The notes under the pieces are model-generated. The model did not search any database, had not been told where the DNA came from, and worked only from the letters and a program-made list of their open reading frames with translations. Both the position numbers and the translations under genes were made by a program. Of a stretch of 64,000 bases of DNA, positions 14,161 to 25,489 are shown piece after piece. Where the stretch lies: assembly GCA_014058105.1 (NCBI GenBank), contig JACGCM010001174.1, positions 248,001 through 312,000 on the forward strand, written 5' to 3'. Each line of letters starts with the position of its first letter. Within the stretch, counting starts at the first letter, position 1. Origin of the DNA: Kingdonia uniflora (taxonomy: Eukaryota > Streptophyta > Magnoliopsida > Ranunculales > Circaeasteraceae).

Positions 14161-14694
14161 CCTTGATTATTATAGCATAAATACCTGTAAAATGGAAAAT
14201 ATTATAAAAAGGATAGTATTACATATTACGGCATATGAAAAATGTTATTGTAACCTTTCCATAACGCTTTTTAATTTCTATTAAAAAGTTTACAATAGCA
14301 TTCTTAAAATGCTATGCTTTCATAACATGCGTAAAAACGCTATTGTAAAAAGGATAGCATCACATAACATAGCGGCTGAAAAACGCTATGGTAGGTTATA
14401 ATAGCGGTTTTCGAATGCTATTATTTAATGGCGTTCGGAAAAACGCTATTGTAGAAAAGATAGCATGGGAGAATATAGAGTTTGAAAAACGTTATGGTAG
14501 GTTATAATAGCGGTTTTCGAATGCTATTATATGTAGTCAACTATGGCATTAATCAAATGCTATTATTTTAATGACATTCGGAAAAACACTATGGTAGAAA
14601 GAATAGCATGGGAGAATAGAGCGTTCGAAAAATGCTATGGTAGGTAATTAATAGCGGTTTACGAACGTTATTGTAGGTGCTTTTTCTTGTAGTG
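14161..14694. repeat. Right subterminal repeat region of the CACTA element
   Basis: The motifs AAAAACGCTATGGTAG and ATAGCGGTTTTCGAATGCTA recur many times in both orientations (near 14230, 14330, 14375, 14405, 14450, 14500, 14515, 14580, 14630 and 14650). Clustered subterminal motifs are the usual transposase-binding region of CACTA elements. The left end has far fewer. Confidence 0.8.
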
Positions 14695-14697
14695 ACT

Positions 14698-15250
14698 TAT
14701 GCAATCCATTTTTTTTATACTGTAAGAAGTAAAATTAATCATGTTCTCATCAAATTTGCTAAATTATCGTTTATTAATTCAATAGGTACCATACTTAGCA
14801 ATTGTGAAGTTCAAATGTTTCATATGCTAACATGTTTTATTCTTTTCTTAACACTGAAGTAGTAGATCAAACTCATAACATTTTAACTTGCCACCTAGTA
14901 ATAAAATTAAGTTTTAAAGTTTAATTTTTTTGAGAAAATTTTCTCCTAGATTCTAGAAATTAAGTTCAATTCAGTCACGACATAAAGTTCATAGTTCATA
15001 GATTATTGGAATTTACCAAGTTATGGTTTTCTCTAAAAACTTTCAAAGGTTTCTCCCACCCCCAAACTTGAAAAAAAAATATAAAAAAATGTCCTCAACG
15101 TTTTGAAGACTGAAGTTGTGGAGTATAAAATAGAGAGAATTAGAACATATTACCTTCAACCGGACTGGGTTACCTCCTAGAAAGTGCTAAGTTTAACAAC
15201 GTTAGCTCGACAAAGTGATGTACCCCCAAACTTGATAACAACAATGTTAG
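14698..15250 (-). other. Continuation of the Athila-like 3' internal region
   Basis: This non-coding AT-rich sequence resumes the Athila-like element after the CACTA insertion. TACCCCCAAACTTG-type blocks at 15055 and 15220 correspond on the minus strand to CAAGTTTGGGGGTA, a motif common downstream of pol in this group. Confidence 0.5.
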
Positions 15251-16423
15251 AGTATGTAAATTACTCATGAACGGGTTCTAGAAGTGTTTCTTCAACTGTT
15301 GGGTTTAGCAGTTCAAAAGATGGTTTTAAGCGCTGACTGTTTACTTTAAAAATATTTCTTTTTTTGGATCTTGAACTTCAACAGCCCCATGAGGGAAAAC
15401 TGTTTTGACAATAAAAGCTCCAGACCATCGTAATTGTAATTTTCCAAGAAATAAATACAATTGAGACTTGTAGAGTAAGATTTTCTGAAAATGTAAAAAT
15501 GTTTTTCAAAGAATATTTTTCCCATGGAAAATTTTCATTTTCTCCTAATAAGTTTTTAAGTCTCATATGCATCATTTTGAAATTCGGCCAATTCATTTAA
15601 TTGGAGCTTACGATGTGGGCTAGATTTCTTTAAAACATAATTTAGGGCCTTGGTAGCCTAATAAGCCTTATGTTTTATCTCAACTAGTAGATGACATGCT
15701 TTTCTGTAGACAAGCCTGTATGGCGACATACCAATAGGCGTATTGTAAGCGGTGTGGTAAGCTAAAGAGAATATGTTAAGCGTAAAAACCAATCTTTCCG
15801 GCTTGGGGTTCACTATTTTGTGAAAAATGTTTTTGATTTCCCTATTGGACACATCCACTTGCCCACTAGTTTAAGGATGATAGGGAGTGGCTACCCTATG
15901 AGTAATGCCATATTTCTTCCTTAAAGCTTGGAATGGTCTATTGTTGAAATGCTAGCCTCCATCACTGATGATGGCTCTTAGTGTGCCAAAATGAGAGAAG
16001 ATGTTATTTTTGAAGAATTCAAACACGATCTTGTGATCGCTCATTTTGCACGATATTGCCGTTATCTACTTGAAAACATAGTCAACTCTGACAAGGATAT
16101 AAAGGTTGCCAAATGAAGAAGGAAATGGGCCCATGAAATCAATACCTCATATACCGAAGTGTTCGATAATAAGGATAGGGTTCATAGGACCCATATTTCG
16201 ACGAAAGATAGCTCTTAGCTTTTTGCAACGATCACAAGCCTTACAGAAGCTATGAGCATCACAAAAAAGTGTTGGCCAATAAAAACCGCATTGTAAAATC
16301 TTTGTCGTGGCCTTCTTCGAACTAAAGTGTTAACCACATACATGTGTATGGCAGAATTTTAGGACTTGGGTATGCTCAGAATCAGAGACACATCTTCTAA
16401 TAATCTGATCAGTACAATACCGT
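15251..16423 (-). pseudogene. Integrase of the Athila-like element, broken
   Basis: From 16423 downward the minus strand gives RCVSDSEHTQVLKFCHTHVC and then SSKK, FYWPTLF, CDAHSFCKACDRCKK (the H-H-C-C zinc-binding region). GIDFMGPFPSSFGNLYILV follows with the first catalytic Asp, then IISDGG with the second Asp, and [18 protein letters not shown] with the third acidic residue replaced by Asp in the Q-V-D/E context. The end of integrase reads [20 protein letters not shown]...HKAY and later PHGAVEVQDPKKEIF. Stops are frequent. It would have inserted element cDNA into chromosomes. Confidence 0.8.
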
Positions 16424-17214
16424 TGATGAATGTTCCACGGTTAAGCTCAAAAGAACTTGTAACAATTAAACTTTAAGTACGTTTGGTTATCCTTTCAAGC
16501 TCTCCTAATGTTCTTCCCTTTATAAGGGAAAGAATGACTTCCAAATTCAATACATGAATAGATCAAATAGTTGCAACATTTATTAACACCACAATATTCT
16601 TCAAATATTACGGCCATCAAAGTCTTTTTTGCCTTCATCCCCAATTCAATAAAGGGGGAGAATTAGCCTACACTCCCTTTCTTGCTACACACCCGCTACA
16701 CTCTCCTCTCACCACTCATCTCTCCAACTCAGCTGCCCACTCAACATCTCTCTCTCTCCCACTCAGCTCTCTATTTGGTGACTAAAAAAAACAAACAAAA
16801 AAAAACTTTTTTTCTCCACTCGACTCTCTCTCTCTCCACTCGACTCTCTCTCTCTCAACTTTGTCACTCAACTTTCTCTCTCCACTCGACTCACTCTCTC
16901 TCCACTCAAATCTTTTTCTCTCTCTCAACTCTGTCACTCAACTCTCTCTCTTGCATCACTCTGATAACTCGTCGTTCTCTCTCTCGCTCGCTCAATCTCG
17001 AACTCAATCATCGTGTCTCGGTCTCCACTGAGCTCAACAACTCACTCTCTCTATCAACTCAGTCTCTTTGTGGATTTTATCCCAAACAACAGAACATATC
17101 CGTCATAATCAAGTATAAAATTTCGCCTCATTTACAAGCTTGAAGATGTAAGTTGAAACCTCCGCCATAAATTATCGAATGGTTAGAATTCAACAATTTA
17201 TTGTCGAATCCTCT

Positions 17215-17241
17215 AACAATTCGACAAATTGTCGAATTGTT
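17215..17241. repeat. Perfect 13-bp-stem hairpin in the MULE centre
   Basis: AACAATTCGACAA and its exact inverse complement are separated by a single base. Confidence 0.9.
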
Positions 17242-17412
17242 AAAATTTTGACTTGGACAATAAATTTTATTTTTGTCGAATTCTACACTTTCCTTTTTGT
17301 TTCCTTAAGTTTCCCTCATATTCAATGTGGGACTAAAAATACTTAGTTCCATCATTCAAACAAAAAGAAAACCAAATACCATTTGTATTTTCCAACAATA
17401 AAAACTACTAAA

Positions 17413-17467
17413 TTGTCGAAACATGAACTTCTCGACAATATATTCGACGAAGTTCATGTTTCGACAA
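17413..17467. repeat. Perfect 19-bp-stem hairpin in the MULE centre
   Basis: TTGTCGAAACATGAACTTC at 17413-17431 is exactly inverted at 17449-17467, with a 17-nt loop that itself contains TCGACAATATATTCGACG. A further copy of CATGTTTCGACAA follows at about 17481-17494. Confidence 0.9.
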
Positions 17468-18212
17468 TATATTCCAACATTTCATGTTTCGACAAATTAA
17501 TTGTACTTGACACTAGAGAGTGAGGAGAGTTTACTCGACACTAGAGAGAGAGAGAGTGTGTGTGAGTGAGAGGGAGGAGTTGTCGGAGGACTACACGAAG
17601 TGAGTGACAGCGAATGAAATCGACAAAGAGAGTAAGTCGACAGAGAGTACGTTGTTGAGCTCCGTGGAGAGAAAGACACGGTGAGTGAGCTCGAGACTCA
17701 GTGAGTGAGAGAGAGAGAGAGAGCGGCGAGTTGTCGGAGATGATCGAGTGAGAGAGAAAGAGCGACTAAGTGAGTAAGTTTCGGCGAGTGAGAGAGAGAG
17801 AGAGTGAGTTGAGTGGAGAGAGAGAGTGAGTTTTTTTTCTTTTTTGGTCAGTTGAGTGGGAGAGATGGAGAGCTGAGTGGGCAGCTGAGTTGGCAAAATG
17901 AGAGGTGGGAAGAGAGTGTAGCGGAGAGTGTAGGCGAATCCTCCCCCTTCAATAAAAATGGCATATAAATATGTGTCTTGCTTTATCAATTTGCTTCCAA
18001 ATGAACCACATGCCTTTGAAAATTGCATGACCCCCACACGTCTTCCACACTATTGGAAAATTAGCTTAATAACGTTAATTTAAAGCTGTAATGTATTTTA
18101 ATCATGGTAGCACTGCATTTATTAAATAAAACATTAAGATACTAATAATTAAGTGAAATAATGACTTAACTAAAAATTCAAGGGTAAAATGGTTAATATT
18201 TCTTGTCCATCA

Positions 18213-18546
18213 TTGACGTCCAAGCCACGTGCTCCAAATACACAATCCATTTATTGATAATCAGGGCAATCAGAACTTCTATTTCATCGTCACGAAATCA
18301 AGAACGCGTTTTTATCTCTGCTCTCCGGAAAAAATACCACAACTCTCAGAGCAATAGAGAAGTGAGAATAATTAAGGGCACAAAAGTTCCCCTTTTTTAT
18401 AAGGGGAGTGGTTAATGACAACAATTAAGACGGTATAACTGACTTAGCATAATCAAAGACTAAAACCTTAGACTAGGTTTTTTTGACTTGACTAGTCAAA
18501 CCACGCTCCTTCCCAAAGAAAATTTAATGCGACCACAATCAGCTGG
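18213..18546. other. Tat-like internal sequence, unassigned
   Basis: Resumes the outer element after the Athila-like insertion. No coding signal is recognised. Confidence 0.35.
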
Positions 18547-19020
18547 CCAAACCTGCAAGTAGAAACATTGCATATATTTTCCAAGTAAAGGATACGCTTG
18601 GGAGTGAGCGATCTCCCAATAGGCGACTCGCCAAACCTGCAAGCTGAAAATTTCTATATATTTTCCAGGTATAAGATACGCTTGGGAACGAGCCGGTCTC
18701 CCAATAGGAGACTCTGGAAAACTGCAATCAGAAAAATTCTATATATTTTGCAAGTATAAGACACACTTGGGGGCGAGCCGGTCTCCCAATAGGCGACATG
18801 CCAAACCTGCAAGCAGAAACATTCCATATATTTTCCAAGTATAAGATACACTTGGGAGCGAGCCGATCTACCAATAGGGGACTCACCAAACCTACAAACA
18901 TAAATTTTCTATATATTTTCCAAGTATAGGATACACTTGGGGGCAAGCCGATCTCCCAATATAGGTGACTCGCCCATCCTACAATCAGAAAAATTATATA
19001 TATTTACCAAGTCATGATAC
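18547..19020. repeat. Tandem repeat, about 85-bp unit, six copies
   Basis: CCAAACCTGCAAGC...TCTATATATTTTCCAAGTATAAGATACACTTGGGAGCGAGCCG.TCTCCCAATAGGCGACTC repeats with starts at 18547, 18631, 18716, 18801, 18886 and 18973. It lies in the 3' non-coding part of the Tat-like element, where such satellites are common. Confidence 0.9.
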
Positions 19021-19389
19021 ACCAAGACCACTTTACCAATAGTTCCAAAATCAAGTGCATTATACAATAGGATTCAAATTTGTGTTCAACACTAAATGTG
19101 TCTATCGACATTGCCCATGCACATCCCAAATAGTTTTCAACATCACCAGGGGTGTTACATCACCACAAAAAAGCATAATGTTAAAAGTACCTCTCATACA
19201 AAGGTGGCTTACACCATCAAAAAGATTTAAAATATTCCAGGTCAGCAAGACCTGTAAGAACCCCAACACGCTGGAACTTAACAAAGATCATGCCTAATCG
19301 AAGAGTACTTGATTCACCTCACTTACCTTTTCCTTGTTATAACGATGGGGATTCAGCAGAAGGTTCTCCGCTGCATCAGCCAGGCCGCC
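19021..19389. other. Non-coding interval between the 85-bp array and the antisense ORF
   Basis: No gene or repeat recognised. Short opposing open frames overlap each other without family motifs. Confidence 0.4.
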
Positions 19390-21787
19390 TTAAGTGACCT
19401 CTGGAACATGAGACTGTGCCAAAGTTGCACCAATGCCTGGATCGATGCCGTGCTTCGCCTTCGTAAACTCATCCAGGTACAGCGTCAGATACGGGACATA
19501 CTCATACTGATCTAGCTTCACCGCCATCTTCAGCATCGCCTCACTGTACACCTTCCCAGCCTTGTCCTCCCCCAACTTATGAGCCACCTTGACAGACTCT
19601 TCCAGCTTCTGAATCCGGTCCGCCTGATCACCGACAATTTTGTCAAACTTCATCTTCTCAGTAAAGGCTTCATATTTAGTCTTGTTCTGAGCATCCTCCA
19701 CCGCATTGGCCAGCTTCTTCCACTTGGAAGCAGAAGACTCGGCAACCTTTAAAGAATTCTCAAGCTCAGCGATCTTGGCCTCGTCAGAAAGGCTTTTACT
19801 TTTCATAAAGGTCTGATACAGAATAGCTTGTTCCGCACAAGCAATAATCTTTGGCAAATAAGTTCTAACAATATCATAAAATGACTTTCAAAATAGTTAT
19901 GAAGTACAAAATGGTGAGTACCTCCTTCATATACAACTCCATGTAATTGGCGCAATGGTTGCGGTACAGTGGGCTGGCCAACATCCTCTCAGTACTTTGG
20001 ACTGTTTCAGCATTCCCAAGAATAGCAGGATCCAAGCCCAAAAAACCCATAAATCTTGGGACTTTTCAATCCAACAAGCTTGCCATCTACACGAGGCCTC
20101 TTAAAAGAACCACGCTTATCCACAGTGACAACCACCTGGTTAGATAGCGGCTTGACTAGTTTATTGCCTCGATGCATAAGAAAGGCCCGTGGGGCAGGCT
20201 GGCACGACTCGTAATCGCACTGAGATCAAGGACATTCCGGTTTGCCATCTCTTCTTCAATCGAATCCTCCACAACGTCACTCGCAAATGAGGCCGCTCTT
20301 AAATCGCCCTTGAAAAGTTCAACCGAGCCAGCATCTGACCCAATAGTGGAGGGACCTGGATTGACCCATTTTCTTTTCATTTTTTGACTTATAGGTTTTC
20401 TTAAGTTCTGCGTTCCTAAAATTTTTAGAATAATTCTTAAGTGCCTTACTTATATTCGTTTCCGGCGCCACCCGTTTCACCCGCGAAAACTTTGGAGGCG
20501 AATTAAGATTGAAGCAGTTATAATTCGCCACCAGGTCCCCAGGACCCTTCTAAACCCAATTGTCATGCACTCTGATAGAGTACCTACACCAAGAATTACC
20601 GCTGGATGGCAACTTCAAAAACTTGACAACGTGATCCTGCATATCTGGGCCACCTTGCGCTACACTCCTTTTACCAAGATAGTATGAATAACAGTATTCA
20701 GGAGGGCAGGGCTGCTTCCTCTTATTCCCCTTTTTCTTTGAGCTGGACCCCACTTTATCTTCCTCTGACTCACTACTCTCAGTAAAGTTCGAGTCATCAA
20801 TAGCAGTAGTCGCTATCTTTGAACTTGGAATTTTTTTTTTCCTGGTTTTCCTTGGGCAGTGACAGAGAATATAGTGCGTCTTAATGTTGTCTGCAGTTAT
20901 GCGCTCCGCTTTGGGCAGCATCTCCTTAATTGCATTTATTCGAATCATGAACCGTTAAAAGTTACCGTTCATCTATCCAGGCGCTCCACAAAATATATTT
21001 AAGACTTCCTTTGTTAGAGTATGGGGGAGGGGAACCTCATGCCAGCAAACAATTGTCCATGATAAAATATAGCCACGTCATTATGCAAATTTTGCGTCTC
21101 AGGATGGATTATCTCGCCAAAATCATAGAGGTCGTCCAGCAGATCCACCTCAATTCACTCGGAAATACCATAATCATGCTTAATATGTATATGCCGCCGT
21201 GTTGGGCCACCAATACACATTCTTCTCCTCGGGACGGGTCCAGGGGTACCGACGAGGTCAGGCCGCCTCCCCCTTTAGTTGACTCGGCTTAGGCCATTCA
21301 TACGAGCTCGACTCTGCTCCGTCGTTGGAACCAGCATTGTCATGACGGCTGAGGTGCGGCATATCATTATCCGCAAAATTAGAGTCGGGGACCCCCACCC
21401 CAACTAGGTCGACCGTTTGCATCCCCAAATATTCTACAATAGAAGTACTACAGACAGAATCGTTAATCTCTACTACGCTTACAGGAGTCCCATCCACTGA
21501 CACACCTATCGATGAACCTGAGCTCTACTACTCGAGGCACTCTCCTGAAAAGGAACATAATTTGGGTTATCCACTAGGTCGTCATTTATACTTGAACTAG
21601 TAGATGAAGAGCCAGCATAGTGGGCCTTGATAACTACAGTCCCATGCAACGACACGTCGAACCAAGTGGTAGCACTATGCCAGTACATTTCAGCGGCCTA
21701 ATCCCTAAGCCTAATCATCAGTTGTGGAGTTAACCTTGTAAGGACCGCCAAATGCCCGCGGGCTGGTAGACTCTTTTCCCTGGCCAT
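19390..21787 (-). pseudogene. Antisense extra ORF of the Tat-like element (gypsy-type transposase-like protein), broken
   Basis: Starting at an ATG at 21787 (MAREKSLPARGHLAVLTRL), the minus strand gives a long protein broken by stops and shifts. The segments are an acidic Ser-rich part (21688-21258), then DDLYDFGEIIHPETQNL with HGQLFAGMRFPSPIL, the MIRINAIKEMLPKAER block (20948), a basic KRKQPCPPEY part, KFLKLPSSGNSWCRYSIRV, then a coiled coil at 19857-19390 (KIAELENSLKVAESSASKWK). The order, with a region of the type AGMRFP...NA and a C-terminal coiled coil, fits the plant domain annotated as putative gypsy-type transposase. Tat-group elements are known to carry such extra ORFs. Its function is unknown. 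Confidence 0.6.
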
Positions 21788-22444
21788 CTCAATCTAGTTA
21801 GACCTGTACGCACCCTCGTTTAGATGATTTCGCACAAGGGAATTTTTGTTTTCTTCCAAGTATAGTTATCTAGATGACTCGCACATAGCCTAGGTTACCT
21901 ACAATACTGTCGCCCCGGGCACATACAACTCAGATTTTAAGGATTTTGGATCAAAAGTTTGAATCTTAAGAGTTTTTAAAGTTTCAAGAGGCGGGATTCA
22001 AGTTTTATTCAAGAACATATGAAACCCTAGAATTTTTTATCATCACGAATATGCAAAAAAAATTATAGTCAAAATGAGCGCAAGGAAGTGAAAATAACAA
22101 ATATAAGTTCAGATTGTCAAGAGGAGTACTTGAGTGGCCGAAAAATCGCCGGAAGCACAAGCACAGTACAACAGTGCAGCTTTCTCTCTCCTCCAAAACC
22201 AGCAATTGCAAATGAAGAAATGAGAAAAGAGAAAAAGATGGGTTAGTATTTATAGTCCAAGTGACGTCGTCAACAGATCACACCTGTCACGTGCCCTCGA
22301 GATTCCACATACGACACAATAATTACACACATTCCCATGTACACATGCAGTAATAATAGCCTCAAAGATCAAGTATGACCAAATACAACAAAATAGCAGG
22401 ACGGATCCCGAAGCAAACCAAGTCATAAGTGCGACCAGTTTTTT
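21788..22444. other. Upstream region of the antisense ORF
   Basis: Lies between the antisense ORF start and a tandem array. On the minus strand TATAAATACTAACC near 22240-22255 is a TATA-like sequence that could drive the antisense ORF. No other gene is seen. Confidence 0.4.
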
Positions 22445-22880
22445 TTTTTGGTAGGAATCCATCAAAATTTCATAAAAATTGAATGTCAGGTTGTTAAGAG
22501 TGACCCAGTTTCTCTATTCATAAAAAAGTCATTAGTATTGAATGCCAGGTAGCTAAAAGCGATCCAATTTCTCTTTGGTTGGAATCCATCAAAATTTCAT
22601 AAGTATTGAGTGTCAGGTCGTTAAGAGTGACCCAGTTTCTCTTAAGGGGGATTAATCCATAAAAAAAATCATAAGTATTGAATGTCAAGTCGCTAAGAGC
22701 AACCCAGTTTCTCTTTGGTGAGAATTCGTCAAAATTTCATAAAGTATTGAATGTCAGGTTGCTAAGAACGACCCAATTTTTTCTTTGGTGAAATTCCATT
22801 AAAATTTCTAAGTATTGATCTACCAGGTCGCTAAGAGCGGCCCCATTTTACTATAGTAGAAGTCCATCAATTTTTTTTTA
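22445..22880. repeat. Tandem repeat, about 60-72-bp unit, six copies
   Basis: The core AAGTATTGAATGTCAGGT(C/T)G(C/T)TAAGAG(C/T)GACCCAGTTTCTCTTTGGT recurs with the CAGG element at 22485, 22544, 22612, 22684, 22753 and 22823. Units differ in length through indels in the spacer. Confidence 0.85.
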
Positions 22881-22975
22881 ATGAAAATTCAATAAATTCC
22901 TAACCAATAAAATCTAATAAATTGTTCTCTCATTTTCCCCTCAGACTATCCAATGAGTAATTGAAAGGGGTCGAA

Positions 22976-23394
22976 TGTAGGAACACGGTTCGTCAAGGTT
23001 GTGATAAGCGCTACTCTTAGCGAGTCGGTATAAATGGTAGATAAGCAACCTCCATGGGTGGCTCACATTAGGGGGACAACTTCCGAGAATAGAAGAGAAA
23101 CTGTTGAGACATTTCCTTAGGATAGATCTAAATCTAGGGGGGCTAGAAGCTAGAAAGGGAATAACACCTGTCTAGGGCAGAGGGCCCTAAAACAGGGGGA
23201 AGCCTATAAATAGAAGGAGAAGGTCACACATAAGGGAAATCCTCCCCTCTCAAGAAAATTGTTGTAGCAATAACCCTAGCAACTCTTGCGCCGACCTGGT
23301 GTGCCACGAAGAGGGCATAGTCCATCAATCCTCAATCATCTTATCAAACCCAATCTCCCCAAATCTAGTAGTCCCAGAAATGCCAGAGACAACA
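22976..23394 (+). repeat. 3' LTR of the Tat-like element, with polypurine tract
   Basis: TGTAGGAACACGG...GACAACA, 419 bp, preceded by the purine-rich TTGAAAGGGGTCGAA and followed by the TSD ACAAA. It is 37 bp longer than the 5' LTR because of indels around 23130-23190. Confidence 0.85.
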
Positions 23395-23399
23395 ACAAA

Positions 23400-24059
23400 T
23401 AAAACACTAGAACATTAGTCTGTAAGTCAAGCATGGAAGCTTAAACTTGGACTACAATAAAGACGGAATAACAATGAACATCATCAAGAAAACGACCTTT
23501 CGCCACAAAATATTTCCCAAGCTTTCACCAGCTTTAACAGAATCCTGACGATTCCTCACTACATATAGACATGTACATAAAGAACACGCGCGGATAAGGT
23601 CCATCTTTATGTTCATTGATAAGTCTATTTTGGAAATAGTATAAAACGTGACCAAACAGAATAACATCAGCCAATTCCTAGATGTAAATCAAGATATATG
23701 GGTCAAGATAGATTTCTTGAACATGCTGGCTTTTGACCTTGACTTCCATTGAAGTTTAGGGAGCAAGCTGAACCACATCACCTCTACTTCTCAAACTCAC
23801 ATTAAAAGTTTTAAGGCTGCTGAGCTCACTAGGACGTTTTATTTCCATCTTAATTATAAAACTACATTCTGAATCTTCCTCCTCCTCTAACTTCTGTTCA
23901 GAGAGAAGGTCTTGAAGAAATTTCATCAGTATGGGACTAAAATTTTCTTAAAAAAATGAGGTACGAAAAATGTCTTATCGATAAATGTTGTTCTTATGCT
24001 AACTATGCACGTAGATTTTCGTGGTCTAAATCTGTTTCCTATAGCTCTGATGTTTGTTG
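23400..24059. other. Sequence upstream of the WRKY-like exons
   Basis: Flanks the retrotransposon on the right. The first exon of the WRKY gene would be expected here. I see no convincing exon 1, only an acceptor-like stretch before 24078. Confidence 0.4.
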
Positions 24060-25489
24060 TGGTATATCAATTTTAGGCTAAGTTATTGGTGGAGGAGTTG
24101 AAGCGAATAAACGAAGAGAACCTGAAACTAAGTGAGATGTTTATTCTTGCGCATAAGAGCTACATCACAAAATAGACTTGACGATAAATAAATTTGGTGT
24201 AGTAATGCCTATAGTATCGAGAAAGAGGAAGTTGAGGGACGATGATAGTCGTTCGGATAGAGTAGTAAATTCCCATGTTGAAAGCATGTTTGGTCACGAT
24301 TTGTTTAAGACACTAAGTGTTGAGAATCGAGGTAGCTACTCTCTCTTCCCTTTCAAGAACGATACGCGGAAATCACCAACACAAGAAGTAAATCAACAAA
24401 TAACAGTAAAGAGCACAAGAAGGTTTCCCAGAGGAGGGAAGTGGAAAACCCTTACGGATGAAAAACTACTCCCCACGAACAATTCACTATGATATCAAAT
24501 AGGTTACAATGATCTCTCAAGCTTCTCAAGCTTTAATGGAGTCTATCAAACCTTAGCCTCTCTAAGGTTAAACTTACCAAAAGATGGATAAACAAAATAA
24601 CATAAGTCCTCTTTATATAGTAGAGGACCAAAAATACAAGTAGTACAGATCTCGAGACAAAACTCTAACATCTAAGGTAAACCTACTCAAAGCTCGTTCG
24701 AACGACTTTGCGATAGTTGGTCTCCAACCCTAGAAACATAGCATCTCGTTCGAACGACATCCAAGCTCGTTCGAGCGAGATTGACTCTTGGGCCAAAGTT
24801 CCAGGGAGTACAAGAGTTCGTTCGAACGACTATAAAGCTCGTTAGAACGACTTCGACAATTTCCTAACTTCGACAATTTCTTCAATTTGAGTTCATACCC
24901 AACACTAAGGATAAAGCTTAATAATACCAAGATCTCCACGGTGCATGTATTGACCGATCCCTCGGATTCTTGTTTGGTAGGTACATTTATTTATGATTTC
25001 ATAAACTTCTATATTTTTGTTGTTGGATTGTTACTTACCATTCAATTTGTTTTACTTTTTCACATTATTTAGGTTATAAAAGATGGATATCAATGGAGAA
25101 AATACGGTCAAAAAGTTACCAGAGATAACCCTTGTCCTAGAGCTCACTTCAAGTGTTCTTTTGCACCTGCCTGCCTTGTAAAAAAGAAGGTACAACGAAG
25201 CATCAAAGATCGAGTTATCTTGGTTGCAACATACGAAGGTGAACATAACCATCATCATCCATCTGAAGAGTCTTCAATTTCAACTCGAAGCACAAATGTT
25301 CATTGTTCAACTTTAATTAGATATACAGATCCCACTGCAACACTTGATCTCACCCAAACCGGATTAGTCCCTGATGACAGAAGTAATGCTCCTAAGATTG
25401 AAACCCACGCGATCCACCAACCTTTGGTGAAGTGGATGGCTTTCTATTTACTGAAAGATACTAGTTTCACAGTTGTACTTGCCACATAA
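24060..25489 (+). pseudogene. WRKY group IIa (WRKY40/18/60-like) transcription factor, disrupted
   Basis: 24079-24170 encodes a leucine-zipper-like coil (LVEELKRINEENLKLSEM) ending in a TAG. A shifted frame then gives VSRKRK (24208 onward) and on to 24317. After the inserted solo LTR, 24910-24979 continues in phase with KISTVHVLTDPSDSCL to a GT donor. An intron follows, and from 25073 comes [20 protein letters not shown] with the zinc ligands C-x5-C (CSFAPAC) and H-x-H (EHNHH), an intact DNA-binding WRKY domain. The C-terminal helix ([19 protein letters not shown]) stops earlier than in the family. WRKY IIa proteins bind W-boxes and regulate immunity. The early stop, frameshift and insertion make this a pseudogene. 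Confidence 0.85.
24318..24904 (-). mobile_element. Solo LTR inside the WRKY pseudogene exon (587 bp)
   Basis: TGTTGAGAATCGAGG...CATACCCAACA is flanked by the perfect duplication CTAAG (24313-24317, 24905-24909). On the minus strand it has a TATA-like CTACTATATAAAGAGGAC at about 24611-24629 and, upstream of that, five or more TTCGAA-centred palindromes or near copies (24694, 24748, 24770, 24820, 24838). Its ends differ from the family at 28045, so it is another family, but the promoter layout is the same. Confidence 0.85.

Larger units (their letters stand above)
16654..17947. mobile_element. Long-TIR MULE, non-autonomous (1.29 kb)
   Basis: The ends are GGGGGAGAATTAGCCTACAC at 16654 and the inverse of GGGGGAGGATTCGCCTACAC ending at 17947. 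The flanking 9-bp duplication TTCAATAAA (16645-16653, 17948-17956) is perfect, and the undisturbed site in the other LTR has one copy. A 9-bp TSD with long inverted repeats is the Mutator-like pattern. The left arm is about 480 bp of CT-rich sequence, and the right arm from about 17500 is its GA-rich inverse, so the element can fold back. No transposase is present. The open frames in the arms are low-complexity Ser/Leu-rich translations of CT repeats. Confidence 0.88.
16424..18212 (-). repeat. 5' LTR of the Athila-like element, truncated and interrupted
   Basis: 16424-16653 and 17948-18212 together align with 7290-7774 of the other LTR. The outer end reads TGATGGACAAGAAATATTAA on the minus strand. 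The 3' part of the LTR (equivalent to 6660-7289) is missing at the junction with integrase. Confidence 0.8.

Noticed and set aside
16682..17143. Ser/Leu-rich 153-codon ORF as a gene
   Set aside because: It is a translation of CT-rich MULE terminal-repeat sequence. The opposite arm gives a similar ORF on the other strand.
17591..18037. Minus-strand 148-codon Ser-rich ORF as a gene
   Set aside because: Inverse arm of the same MULE, running out into the LTR. Low complexity only.
18539..18946. Minus-strand ORFs with YTWKIY repeats as a repeat protein
   Set aside because: They shift frame from unit to unit of the 85-bp satellite and start at arbitrary points, so they are by-products of the tandem repeat.
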